This document shows, piece after piece, positions 8,843-14,812 of a stretch of 30,296 nucleotides of DNA; position 1 is the stretch's first letter, and each line of letters begins with the position of its first letter. Both the position numbers and the translations under genes were made by a program. The notes beneath the pieces are model-generated. The model did not search any database. It saw only the letters and a list, made by a program, of their open reading frames with translations, and had not been told where the DNA came from. This stretch comes from UBA12068 sp038318455 (GTDB lineage: Bacteria; Patescibacteriota; Minisyncoccia; Moranbacterales; GWC2-37-73): assembly GCA_038318455.1 (NCBI GenBank), contig JBBQCF010000008.1, positions 1 to 30,296 of the forward strand, given 5' to 3'.

Positions 8843-8867
8843 AAACGGGTGATAATGCCCGTTTTTT
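8843..8867 (+). terminator. Intrinsic terminator or attenuator about 12 bases after a promoter start
   Basis: AAACGGG (8843-8849) pairs with CCCGTTT (8858-8864) around an 8-base loop, followed by TTTTTTCTTTC. It may end recA transcription, or truncate transcripts from the 8797 promoter to about 35 nt before the small protein gene. Confidence 0.75.
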
Positions 8868-8908
8868 CTTTCTTTATTTAACTAAATAATAAAATAATTA
8901 ATTAAATT

Positions 8909-8943
8909 TTGCTCGGGGGAGCAATAAAAAATCTGCCTCAACG
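8909..8943 (+). promoter_or_regulatory. Two small hairpins in the leader of the 46-aa gene
   Basis: TTGCTC (8909-8914) and GAGCAA (8919-8924) form a perfect stem around GGGG. TCTGCC and GGCGGA close by form a second stem with one G-T pair. They lie between the 8843 terminator and the ATG at 8962. Confidence 0.45.
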
Positions 8944-8961
8944 GCGGACAAGCAAAAATAT

Positions 8962-9102
8962 ATGGATACAAAAACAAAATGTACTCATTGTCACAAAAGA
9001 GCTAAACATGAGGCACAACAAGAAGAGTTTAACTTCGCAGTGCTGGTAGCACTTGTTCCACTGATGGTGTTTACACTATTTGGACAAATGGGACTCTTTT
9101 AA
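8962..9102 (+). CDS. 46-aa zinc-ribbon-like single-pass membrane protein
   Basis: ATG at 8962 to TAA at 9100-9102. The N-terminus has C7-x2-C10 (KCTHCHK) with His at 9, 11 and 16, a half zinc-ribbon, followed by a polar stretch. A hydrophobic segment then runs from about residue 25 to 41 (FAVLVALVPLMVFTLF). It lies between a strong upstream promoter and its own intrinsic terminator, which supports a real gene. One zinc would need two CxxC motifs, so a dimer or coordination by the nearby His is likely if it binds metal. No family recognised. It is small enough that gene callers would often miss it. Confidence 0.65.
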   Translation: MDTKTKCTHCHKRAKHEAQQEEFNFAVLVALVPLMVFTLFGQMGLF

Positions 9103-9111
9103 AAACAAATT

Positions 9112-9136
9112 AAAATCCTGCTTCGGCGGGATTTTT
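9112..9136 (+). terminator. Intrinsic terminator of the 46-aa gene
   Basis: AAATCCTGC, a TTCG tetraloop and GCGGGATTT (one G-T pair) are followed by TTTTT-like sequence ending near 9136. It starts 10 bases after the stop. Confidence 0.85.
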
Positions 9137-9169
9137 ATTTTGCATTTAATTAAATTTTAAAATAAAAAA

Positions 9170-10054
9170 ATGGACGAACAAATTGTTTCACAGGAGCAAC
9201 CTTCCCAAGAAAAAATAGGTAAATTTAAAGCAAGTAAGCTCTTAGTTAAAGAAAGTTGGAATATCTTGAAACAAGACAAGGAAATGGTTTTGTTTCCGGT
9301 TGCTTCAGTTTTTGTGAATTTACTATCTATTATCATTGTTAGTGTATTTTTCTTTTTCATGATCTCTGGAAAATTTTTTGGCATCTCTGATAATACAAAT
9401 CGTATTATAGAGTATCTTTGGATTTTTATTGTTTATTTTATAAGTTTTTTTGTGACTATTTTTTTTCAGGCAGGGATAGTTTCAATCGCGCATAGTCGAT
9501 TGAACAATCAAGATGCTTCATTTGTTGATGGAATCAGGGTTGCATATTCTCATATTGGAAAGATAGCTTTGTGGTCACTTTTGTCTGCAACAATCGGTGT
9601 TGTTTTGAATGCAATTTCTGAAAAATCTAAATTTTTGGGCAAGATAGTTGCTTCATTACTTGGTGCAGCTTGGAATTTAGCTTCATTTTTTATCGTTCCA
9701 GTTTTAATATTGGAAGATATTTCTATTAAGGAATCTTTGAATAAATCTGTTGCTATAATTAGAAAAAATTGGGGTGAAACATTGATTGTTAATATTGGCA
9801 TGAGTCTTTATTTTATCGTGTTGGCTTTAGCGGGAATCCTTGTGTTTGTGGTAGCAGCATTTTTTGCTAAAAACAGTGCAATAATATTGGGCTTGCTCGC
9901 ATTGCTGATTAGTTATTTTGTTTTACTGGCTATTATATCATCAACATTGAATGTTATTTTCAAGGTTGCTCTTTATGAATATGCAAATACGGGAGTAACT
10001 CCAAAAGGATTTTCAAGGTCACTTATTGATATGGCTTTTAAAAATAAAGCATAG
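9170..10054 (+). CDS. Polytopic membrane protein, DUF6159-like
   Basis: 294 aa. A polar N-terminus of about 30 residues leads to SWNILKQDKEMVLFPVASV, which resembles the opening of the DUF6159 group of uncharacterised membrane proteins. About six hydrophobic segments follow (around 42-65, 83-107, 135-150, 163-183, 206-232 and 238-265). There are no catalytic motifs. It may be structurally related to the membrane domain found with glycerophosphodiester phosphodiesterases, but no hydrolase domain is present. No strong promoter is visible in the 33 bases between the upstream terminator and the ATG. The family name is from memory of its N-terminal motif and is tentative; the gene itself is secure. 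Confidence 0.85.
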   Translation: MDEQIVSQEQPSQEKIGKFKASKLLVKESWNILKQDKEMVLFPVASVFVNLLSIIIVSVFFFFMISGKFFGISDNTNRIIEYLWIFIVYFISFFVTIFFQAGIVSIAHSRLNNQDASFVDGIRVAYSHIGKIALWSLLSATIGVVLNAISEKSKFLGKIVASLLGAAWNLASFFIVPVLILEDISIKESLNKSVAIIRKNWGETLIVNIGMSLYFIVLALAGILVFVVAAFFAKNSAIILGLLALLISYFVLLAIISSTLNVIFKVALYEYANTGVTPKGFSRSLIDMAFKNKA

Positions 10055-10080
10055 TCTTATAAGATATTTATATATTTTTA

Positions 10081-10105
10081 AAACCACTCCATGAAGGAGT
10101 GGTTT
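10081..10105. terminator. Bidirectional intrinsic terminator between convergent genes
   Basis: AAACCACTCC (10081-10090) and GGAGTGGTTT (10096-10105) form a perfect 10-bp stem with a 5-base loop. T-rich sequence follows on the plus strand and T-rich sequence also on the minus strand. It can end both the membrane protein gene (plus) and efp (minus). Confidence 0.85.
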
Positions 10106-10133
10106 TAATTTTGCAAATATTTTTTAAAAAATA

Positions 10134-10691
10134 TTATGCGCGGGAAACGTATTGTCCTTTTTCAGTGTTGATGATGATTTTGTCACCTTCGTTCACGAAA
10201 AGGGGAGTCGTGACCTTGAGTCCTGTTTCAAGTGTGACAACTTTGTCTCCACCTGATGAAGTGTCTCCTTTCACTCCTGGCGGAGCTTCGACAACAGTTA
10301 AGGTAACTTTAATTGGAAGTTCGATGTTTACTGGAATTTCATTGAAGTTGAGCACGCTCACTTCAGTTCCTTCAAGTAAATATAAATATGAATTTCCAAT
10401 AACTTCTTTTGCAAGAGAGAATTGATCATAGGTCGTCATGTCCATAAAAACAAAGCCATCTTGTTCAGCATATAGATATTGAGCTTTGGATTTTGACATG
10501 TCAGCTTCGTCAGCTTTGTCTGATCCGTTGAAAGTTTTTTCTAGCACACTTCCATTGAGAAGATTCTTGAGTTTTGTGCGAAGCACTGCGCCAGCACGTC
10601 CGGTCTTGGAATGTTCAGCGGAAAGCACAACATAGGGAGAACCTTCCCAAAGAATATTTTTTCCTGCTTTAATATCACTTATTCCTAACAT
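10134..10691 (-). CDS. efp: Elongation factor P, arginine-tip type
   Basis: 185 aa from the ATG whose complement is 10689-10691, the normal EF-P length. EF-P binds between the P and E sites and rescues ribosomes stalled at polyproline. All three beta-barrel domains are present: KOW-like N-domain (ISDIKAGKNILWEGSPYVV), OB domain and C-terminal domain ending IIINTEKGQYVSRA. The loop reads SKTGRAG, placing Arg32 where E. coli has the modified Lys34; this is the position rhamnosylated in Pseudomonas-type EF-P. An in-frame ATG at 10748 would add 19 residues (with four DEL units), but that stretch is a 9-bp leader array like those before rpsR and rsmI, so the shorter start is preferred. Last gene of the minus-strand run. 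Confidence 0.93.
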   Translation of the reverse strand: MLGISDIKAGKNILWEGSPYVVLSAEHSKTGRAGAVLRTKLKNLLNGSVLEKTFNGSDKADEADMSKSKAQYLYAEQDGFVFMDMTTYDQFSLAKEVIGNSYLYLLEGTEVSVLNFNEIPVNIELPIKVTLTVVEAPPGVKGDTSSGGDKVVTLETGLKVTTPLFVNEGDKIIINTEKGQYVSRA

Positions 10692-10694
10692 AAA

Positions 10695-10735
10695 AAGTTC
10701 ATCAAGTTCATCAAGTTCATCAAGTTCATCAGGTT
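10695..10735 (-). repeat. 9-bp tandem array abutting the efp start
   Basis: On the minus strand AACTTGATG-type units repeat (plus strand CATCAAGTT at 10700, 10709 and 10718, with CATCAGGTT at 10727), ending 3-4 bases before the efp ATG. It happens to be open in frame with efp and would encode repeated Asp-Glu-Leu if the upstream ATG were used. Confidence 0.9.
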
Positions 10736-10741
10736 GTTTGA

Positions 10742-10754
10742 GTCGCATGGCGAC
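10742..10754. repeat. GTCGC/GCGAC mini-palindrome
   Basis: GTCGC, ATG, GCGAC. The same arms with 3-5 base loops occur at the recA stop (8729-8743) and in the rsmI intergenic region (29259-29271). Here the loop holds the rejected upstream ATG of efp. Confidence 0.6.
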
Positions 10755-10760
10755 ACTTTT

Positions 10761-10797
10761 ACTTTATAAACTTTATAACTTTATAAACTTGAAACTA
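10761..10797. repeat. AACTTTATA-type tandem array in the rpsR-efp gap
   Basis: Plus-strand units close to AACTTTATA repeat about three to four times (period 8-9) between the GTCGC palindrome and the rpsR stop. Related to the arrays at 11026-11060 and 29207-29317. Confidence 0.75.
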
Positions 10798-10808
10798 GAA
10801 ATTTATTT

Positions 10809-11015
10809 CTATTTAACTACGAACGGTGCAAGAGCCATCACGCGAGCGCGTTTGATTGCTTGAGAAAGTGTGCGTTGATGTTTGGTGCAAATTCCGTGTC
10901 TCTTGGGTGGATAAATTTTTCCTTGTGAATTCATAAATCTGCGAATAAGATAAGCGTCTTTGTAGTCGATCTTATCCATTTTTTCATCACAGAAATAACA
11001 TTGTTTTCGTTCCAT
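10809..11015 (-). CDS. rpsR: Ribosomal protein S18
   Basis: 68 aa from the minus-strand ATG at 11015; an upstream in-frame start would add MINFKLIY, which is leader-array sequence. The family core is clear: DYKDAYLIRRFMNSQGKIYPPKRHGICTKHQRTLSQAIKRARVMALAPF. S18 binds S6 in the 30S platform. The N-terminal CYFC, with the later C and H in GICTKHQ, looks like the zinc-binding (C+) form of S18. It is third in rpsF-ssb-rpsR-efp. The first three genes are the common bacterial order; efp as fourth gene is less usual. Confidence 0.96.
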   Translation of the reverse strand: MERKQCYFCDEKMDKIDYKDAYLIRRFMNSQGKIYPPKRHGICTKHQRTLSQAIKRARVMALAPFVVK

Positions 11016-11025
11016 ATAAATTAGT

Positions 11026-11060
11026 TTAAAGTTTATCAAGTTATCAAGTTTATCAAGTTG
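11026..11060 (-). repeat. 8/9-bp tandem array in the rpsR leader
   Basis: Minus-strand units AACTTGATA, AACTTGAT, AACTTGATA, AACTTTA end at AACTAATTTAT just before the rpsR ATG. The same AACTAATTTAT-ATG junction occurs before the 28745-29206 gene. Confidence 0.85.
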
Positions 11061-11147
11061 TTGTGAAATTGCAATTCTCGAATTTTACTTTAAGAACTTT
11101 TCACTTTTTACTTTATAAACTAGTTTTAAAAAATTTCTAAAAATTTT

Positions 11148-11651
11148 TTAAAACGGTACATCTTCAAGCCTTACTTCATCTTGTTCCTCATCAAGATTGA
11201 TGGTTGGAATTTCTTCTACTGGAGCTTGGCGTTGCTGTGTTTGCATTGGGCGAGGAGCTTGTTGTCCCATTCCCATTGGTGCTGCGGCAGGCCTTGGAGA
11301 ATTTGATGCTCCAGCTGCGCGAGAACCCATTTGCATGTTTTCTGCTACGATATCAGTAGTCTTTCTTTCAACACCATCTTTGCCAGTGTATGAACGTGTT
11401 TCAAGTCGTCCTTCAAAATATGCTTCCTGTCCCTTGGTAAGATATTGTCCAGCAATTTCTGCAAGACGTCCCCAAATCACAATATTGTGAAATTCAGATT
11501 TTTCTTGTTTTTGACCAGCCTTATCATTCCAAGTTCTGTTGGTTGCGATTCCAATAGTGGCAACAGTTTGTCCTGATGGGGTGGTGCGAATTTCAGGATC
11601 ACGCGTAAGTCTTCCGATAAGTTGAACTTTGTTAAGATTCATTGTAGTCAT
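11148..11651 (-). CDS. ssb: Single-stranded DNA-binding protein
   Basis: 167 aa. The N-terminal OB fold (about 1-110) shows LNKVQLIGRLTRDPEIRTTPSGQ, FHNIVIWGRLAEIAGQYLTKGQ and YFEGRLETRSY. A Met/Gln/Pro-rich disordered linker follows, and the acidic tip ends LEDVPF, equivalent to the DDIPF tail that binds partner proteins. It coats single-stranded DNA and supports RecA and repair. It lies between rpsF and rpsR, the common arrangement. An alternative ATG three codons in is possible. The 108-base gap to rpsR holds degenerate A/T repeats but no gene. Confidence 0.96.
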   Translation of the reverse strand: MTTMNLNKVQLIGRLTRDPEIRTTPSGQTVATIGIATNRTWNDKAGQKQEKSEFHNIVIWGRLAEIAGQYLTKGQEAYFEGRLETRSYTGKDGVERKTTDIVAENMQMGSRAAGASNSPRPAAAPMGMGQQAPRPMQTQQRQAPVEEIPTINLDEEQDEVRLEDVPF

Positions 11652-11657
11652 TCAAAC

Positions 11658-11681
11658 AGATAATCATAAAATCATTTAATC
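11658..11681 (-). repeat. 8-bp tandem array in the ssb leader
   Basis: Minus-strand units GATTAAAT, GATTTTAT and GATTATCT (plus strand 11681-11658) stand in exact 8-base register and end 6 bases before the ssb ATG. Confidence 0.65.
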
Positions 11682-11710
11682 AAATTTAAGATATATTATA
11701 AATTGATTTG

Positions 11711-11742
11711 TTTGTATGTTTAAATGTTTGTATGTTTATGTG
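11711..11742. repeat. 8-bp tandem array just after the rpsF stop
   Basis: Plus-strand TTTGTATG, TTTAAATG, TTTGTATG and TTTATGTG repeat in exact register between the rpsF stop (11745-11747) and the ssb leader. Confidence 0.75.
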
Positions 11743-11744
11743 AA

Positions 11745-12305
11745 TTAGATATCTAGTAATTCATCAAGTTGTTTATCGATATTCTTTGATTCTTCTTTTG
11801 CAACTGGCGCTGGAGCAACCTTTTTTGCTACTGGTGCAGTTGTTGGTCGTTGCATTGGTCGTTGTGTTGGACGTGAGTTTGTTTGTCGGTCATTTCTTTG
11901 TTGTGGGCGAGCAGTTGGTCGTCCAGGATTAGCTGCCATTTCTTGAGCTTTTCTTCTGTCTTTTGCTCCAAGATCTGGAAGATCATCAGTTTTGACAATT
12001 ATAAATCTAAGCACATCGTTGTTTAGATTCATTTTATTGGTGATAGCTTGGATGCCAAATTCTCTTTCTCCGTTTGTCTCATCTGCCCAAAAATCAATTT
12101 CAGGAAGCTCAAAACGTCGGGTGATGTAAGTTCCTTTGTTCTGGTGCTTGATTTCGTAAGCGAGTTTTCTTTTTTCGCTCATTTCTTCTCCAACCATTTT
12201 TGCTTGCTCTAAAGCTAGGATGGCATTAACTCCTTCTTTGATAGCAGGCAATGTTGCTTCTTGGCGTTCGCCAACGAGGTAAAACAGTTCGTATTGCATA
12301 CGCAT
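11745..12305 (-). CDS. rpsF: Ribosomal protein S6 with long C-terminal tail
   Basis: 186 aa, against about 95-135 for usual S6. Residues 1-110 are the S6 fold (MQYELFYLVGE.., SEKRKLAYEIKHQNKGTYI.., VLRFIIVKTDD). S6 partners S18 on the 30S platform. The extra 70 residues are low complexity: Arg/Pro/Gln/Thr-rich, then APV repeats, ending in an acidic helix KNIDKQLDELLDI. The start could be Met1 or Met3. The leader contains GGAG, a one-codon ORF ATG-TAA at 12311-12306 directly before the ATG, and a long RNA fold. First gene of the ribosomal/ssb run with a strong promoter at 12609-12582. Confidence 0.95.
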   Translation of the reverse strand: MRMQYELFYLVGERQEATLPAIKEGVNAILALEQAKMVGEEMSEKRKLAYEIKHQNKGTYITRRFELPEIDFWADETNGEREFGIQAITNKMNLNNDVLRFIIVKTDDLPDLGAKDRRKAQEMAANPGRPTARPQQRNDRQTNSRPTQRPMQRPTTAPVAKKVAPAPVAKEESKNIDKQLDELLDI

Positions 12306-12316
12306 TTACATAAGAG

Positions 12317-12445
12317 TTACACTCCGCAACTTTCAACCCTTTCCTTTTTTGGCACGTTTTTGATTGAAAACAATAATCAAAAACTCTGATTCGCTCTTGC
12401 TGCATACGGCCTCAAAAGAAAAGGGCTTCATGTTGCTATGTGTAA
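12317..12445 (-). promoter_or_regulatory. Structured RNA leader reaching the rpsF start
   Basis: On the minus strand TTACAC (12445-12440) and GCAAC (12436-12432) pair with GTTGC (12330-12326) and GTGTAA (12322-12317), closing a fold 11 bases before the first ATG. Inside, CCCTTTTCTTTT pairs with AAAAGGAAAGGG (one wobble), and GTTTTTGATT pairs perfectly with AATCAAAAAC. The GGAG upstream of rpsF lies in the closing helix, so folding should limit initiation. Bacterial rpsF leaders are known to bind S6:S18 as feedback; I cannot confirm that motif here, although a CCG lies in the unpaired central part. Confidence 0.65.
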
Positions 12446-12472
12446 GTTCTGATATGTTGAAAATTAATTAAT

Positions 12473-12562
12473 AAAAAAACTACACCAAAAGGAAATCCGA
12501 TCCTAATGTGTAGGGTTTTCCAGCCTATCCACTTTTGGCTTAGTGGCGGGCTAAATTCGGAC
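12473..12562 (-). promoter_or_regulatory. Candidate transcription switch: pseudoknot plus competing terminator
   Basis: In the rpsF leader RNA, TCCGA (12561-12557) can pair with TCGGA (12500-12496). Between them CCACT/AGTGG (12546-12542/12533-12529) forms a hairpin whose loop AGCC (12540-12537) pairs with GGCT (12525-12522), an H-type pseudoknot. CTACAC (12513-12508) can instead pair with GTGTAG (12485-12480), followed by seven U (12479-12473), a terminator-like end. The outer stem and this hairpin cross and should exclude each other. It matches no riboswitch class I can recall. Evidence is pairing by eye only. Confidence 0.5.
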
Positions 12563-12581
12563 TTTTTTCAGTTGTAAATTG

Positions 12582-12609
12582 ATTATAGCATATATTTGAA
12601 TCTAGTCAA
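12582..12609 (-). promoter_or_regulatory. Promoter of the rpsF-ssb-rpsR-efp run
   Basis: Minus strand TTGACT (12609-12604), a 16-base spacer and TATAAT (12587-12582). Transcription starts near 12575, giving a leader of about 270 nt. It is back-to-back with the uvrB promoter. Confidence 0.8.
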
Positions 12610-12639
12610 TATTTTTGGCTTAAATCGTTTTATGGACAT

Positions 12640-12669
12640 TTGACGTATAAAATTGTAGTATATTATAAC
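12640..12669 (+). promoter_or_regulatory. uvrB promoter, near-leaderless
   Basis: TTGACG (12640-12645) with TTATAA at 17 or TATAAC at 18 bases. The start would be near 12676, only about 8 bases before the ATG at 12684, too short for an SD. Confidence 0.6.
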
Positions 12670-12683
12670 GTAATTTGATTATT

Positions 12684-14642
12684 ATGAAATTTGAAATAAA
12701 TTCAAAATATAAACCAGCCGGAGATCAGCCTCAAGCAATTGAGGCGCTTATTTATGGATTGGAACATCGAGAGAAATTTCAGACCTTGCTCGGTGTGACG
12801 GGATCAGGAAAAACATTCACAATGGCCAATGTGATTGAACATGTGCAAAAACCAACATTGGTGATTGCACCAAACAAAACTTTGGCAGCTCAATTGGTGC
12901 AAGAATTTCGAACTTTTTTTCCAAAAAATGCAGTGGAATATTTTGTTTCGTATTATGATTATTATCAGCCAGAAGCATACATTTCCTCATCGGACACTTA
13001 TATTGAAAAAGAAGTTCAGATCAATGAAGAGATTGATAGACTTCGCCATGCAGCAACCAGTGGACTTTTGTCACGGCGCGATGTGATCATTGTGGCTTCG
13101 GTTTCTTGCATTTATGGATTGGGTTCCCCAGATTATTATCGCGAGGGTACAGCTGAAATTATTGTGGGAGAAAAAAGAAAGCGTGAGGAAATTATGAAAG
13201 GAATGATTGATATGCAATATCAGCGAAGTGATGTGTTGGGTCGCGGAAAATTTCGAGTGACAGGCGACACAATTGAAGTGATGACACCGAGCAGAGAAAT
13301 CGTGACACGCATTGAGCTCAAAGATGGATTGGTGGCGCGGATTTTCGAATATGATTTTCTCACCAATGAAAGACTGGGTGAACTTGAAAAAACTTTAATA
13401 TATCCAGCTAAGCATTTCGTGGTTCCAGAACCAGTAATGCAAGAGGCATTAGGTGAAATTGAAAGTGAAGCAAAAGCAAGAGTGAAATATTTCAAAGACA
13501 ATGGAAAACTTCTGGAAGCAGAAAGAATAGAAAGACGCACGCGGCAAGATTTGGAAATGATGAGAGAGATTGGATATTGCAATGGAATTGAAAATTATTC
13601 ACGTTATTTGACCGAGCGGAAAGCTGGCGAGCCGCCGTACACCTTGGTGGATTATTTCCCAAAAGATTTTTTGATGATTATTGATGAATCGCATGTAACA
13701 ATTCCACAGCTTAATGCGATGTATGCAGGAGACAGGTCTCGCAAAAATGCATTAATTGATAATGGTTTTCGTTTGCCAAGTGCTTATGATAATCGCCCGC
13801 TAAAGTTTCCTGAATTTGAAGAGCGCATAAATCAATTGATTTTTACTACTGCTACACCATCTCATTATGAGAAAGAGCATTCAAGCAGTGTGGCGGAGCA
13901 AATCATTCGTCCGACAGGACTGCTTGATCCTGAAATTATTATCAAGTCAGCTAAGGGACAAGTGAAAGATGTGCTTGGGGAAATTGAAAAAGTGGTGGCC
14001 AAAAAAGAAAGAGTGCTCATCACAACGCTGACGAAAAAGATGGCGGAAGATTTGTCTGAATTTTTGAAAGAGCATGGAATAAAATGTGAATATCTTCATT
14101 CATCAGTGGAAACTCTTGATCGCGTGCTTATTTTGCAAGGACTTCGCAAGGGTGATTTTGATGTGTTGGTCGGCGTGAATCTCCTCCGTGAAGGTTTGGA
14201 TTTGCCGGAGGTTTCTTTGGTGACAATTTTGGATGCTGACAAAGAAGGATTCCTTCGCAGTGAAACTTCACTGATTCAAACTATTGGACGCGCAGCCAGA
14301 AATATCAATGGTCGTGTAATTTTATATGCTGATAATATCACAGGTTCAATGAAAAAAGCGATTGATGAAACAAATCGAAGACGCGCTTTGCAAGCTGCAT
14401 ATAACAAAAAACATCACATCACACCGAAGACAATTGAGAAAAATATCAAATCAATTGTTGATCATGAGATTAACCCAGAAATTCCGATGGATTTTTCCAA
14501 ACTGGAATCGCTCGAAGATATTGCTGGGTATGTTAAACAAAAAGAAAAGGAGATGAAAAATGCAGCGCGTGCGATGGAATTTGAAAAGGCGGCTCTTATT
14601 CGCGATGAAATTTCCACGCTGCGAAAATTACAATTACGCTAG
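12684..14642 (+). CDS. uvrB: Excinuclease ABC subunit B
   Basis: 652 aa, full length; ATG 12684 is preferred over an in-frame TTG at 12675. UvrB is the helicase-like damage verifier of nucleotide excision repair, loaded by UvrA and cut by UvrC. Visible: Walker A GVTGSGKT (37-44), the beta-hairpin region (YYDYYQPEAYISSSDTYIEKE), DEAD-like MIIDESHVTIPQ, motifs V/VI (LLREGLDLPEV..., QTIGRAARNINGRV) and a C-terminal UVR domain (AMEFEKAALIRDEI) that pairs with UvrC. It lies divergent from rpsF. uvrA and uvrC follow 1.6 kb downstream after one unrelated gene. No recognisable SOS box was found. Confidence 0.98.
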   Translation: MKFEINSKYKPAGDQPQAIEALIYGLEHREKFQTLLGVTGSGKTFTMANVIEHVQKPTLVIAPNKTLAAQLVQEFRTFFPKNAVEYFVSYYDYYQPEAYISSSDTYIEKEVQINEEIDRLRHAATSGLLSRRDVIIVASVSCIYGLGSPDYYREGTAEIIVGEKRKREEIMKGMIDMQYQRSDVLGRGKFRVTGDTIEVMTPSREIVTRIELKDGLVARIFEYDFLTNERLGELEKTLIYPAKHFVVPEPVMQEALGEIESEAKARVKYFKDNGKLLEAERIERRTRQDLEMMREIGYCNGIENYSRYLTERKAGEPPYTLVDYFPKDFLMIIDESHVTIPQLNAMYAGDRSRKNALIDNGFRLPSAYDNRPLKFPEFEERINQLIFTTATPSHYEKEHSSSVAEQIIRPTGLLDPEIIIKSAKGQVKDVLGEIEKVVAKKERVLITTLTKKMAEDLSEFLKEHGIKCEYLHSSVETLDRVLILQGLRKGDFDVLVGVNLLREGLDLPEVSLVTILDADKEGFLRSETSLIQTIGRAARNINGRVILYADNITGSMKKAIDETNRRRALQAAYNKKHHITPKTIEKNIKSIVDHEINPEIPMDFSKLESLEDIAGYVKQKEKEMKNAARAMEFEKAALIRDEISTLRKLQLR

Positions 14643-14649
14643 CAATGTC

Positions 14650-14678
14650 TTGCATAACTTTTAATAACGCTGTAAAAT
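14650..14678 (+). promoter_or_regulatory. Promoter after uvrB
   Basis: TTGCAT (14650-14655), 17 bases, TAAAAT (14673-14678), driving the thioredoxin-fold gene with a leader of about 125 nt. The leader contains a perfect hairpin AAGCAC/GTGCTT (14731-14745) and ATTAAAC repeated with 7-base period at 14715-14728. Confidence 0.65.
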
Positions 14679-14812
14679 AGGGCAAGTGTCAAAAGTAGGA
14701 TTTTTTTAACAAAAATTAAACATTAAACATAAGCACTTCGTGCTTGAAATTTCATCGTTCGCCAAAAATAATAAAAAATTATTTTCTGGTTCGCTAGAAA
14801 TTGTAAACATTT

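Noticed and set aside
10692..10748. N-terminal extension of EF-P (with Asp-Glu-Leu repeats) from an upstream ATG
   Set aside because: The stretch is the same kind of 9-bp leader array that precedes rpsR and rsmI, and EF-P has its normal length from the ATG at 10691.
12473..12562. Known riboswitch, tRNA, 4.5S or tmRNA
   Set aside because: No T-loop sequence, no SRP tetraloop region and no match to preQ1, ZTP, fluoride, c-di-GMP or T-box cores that I can recall; kept only as an unnamed candidate.
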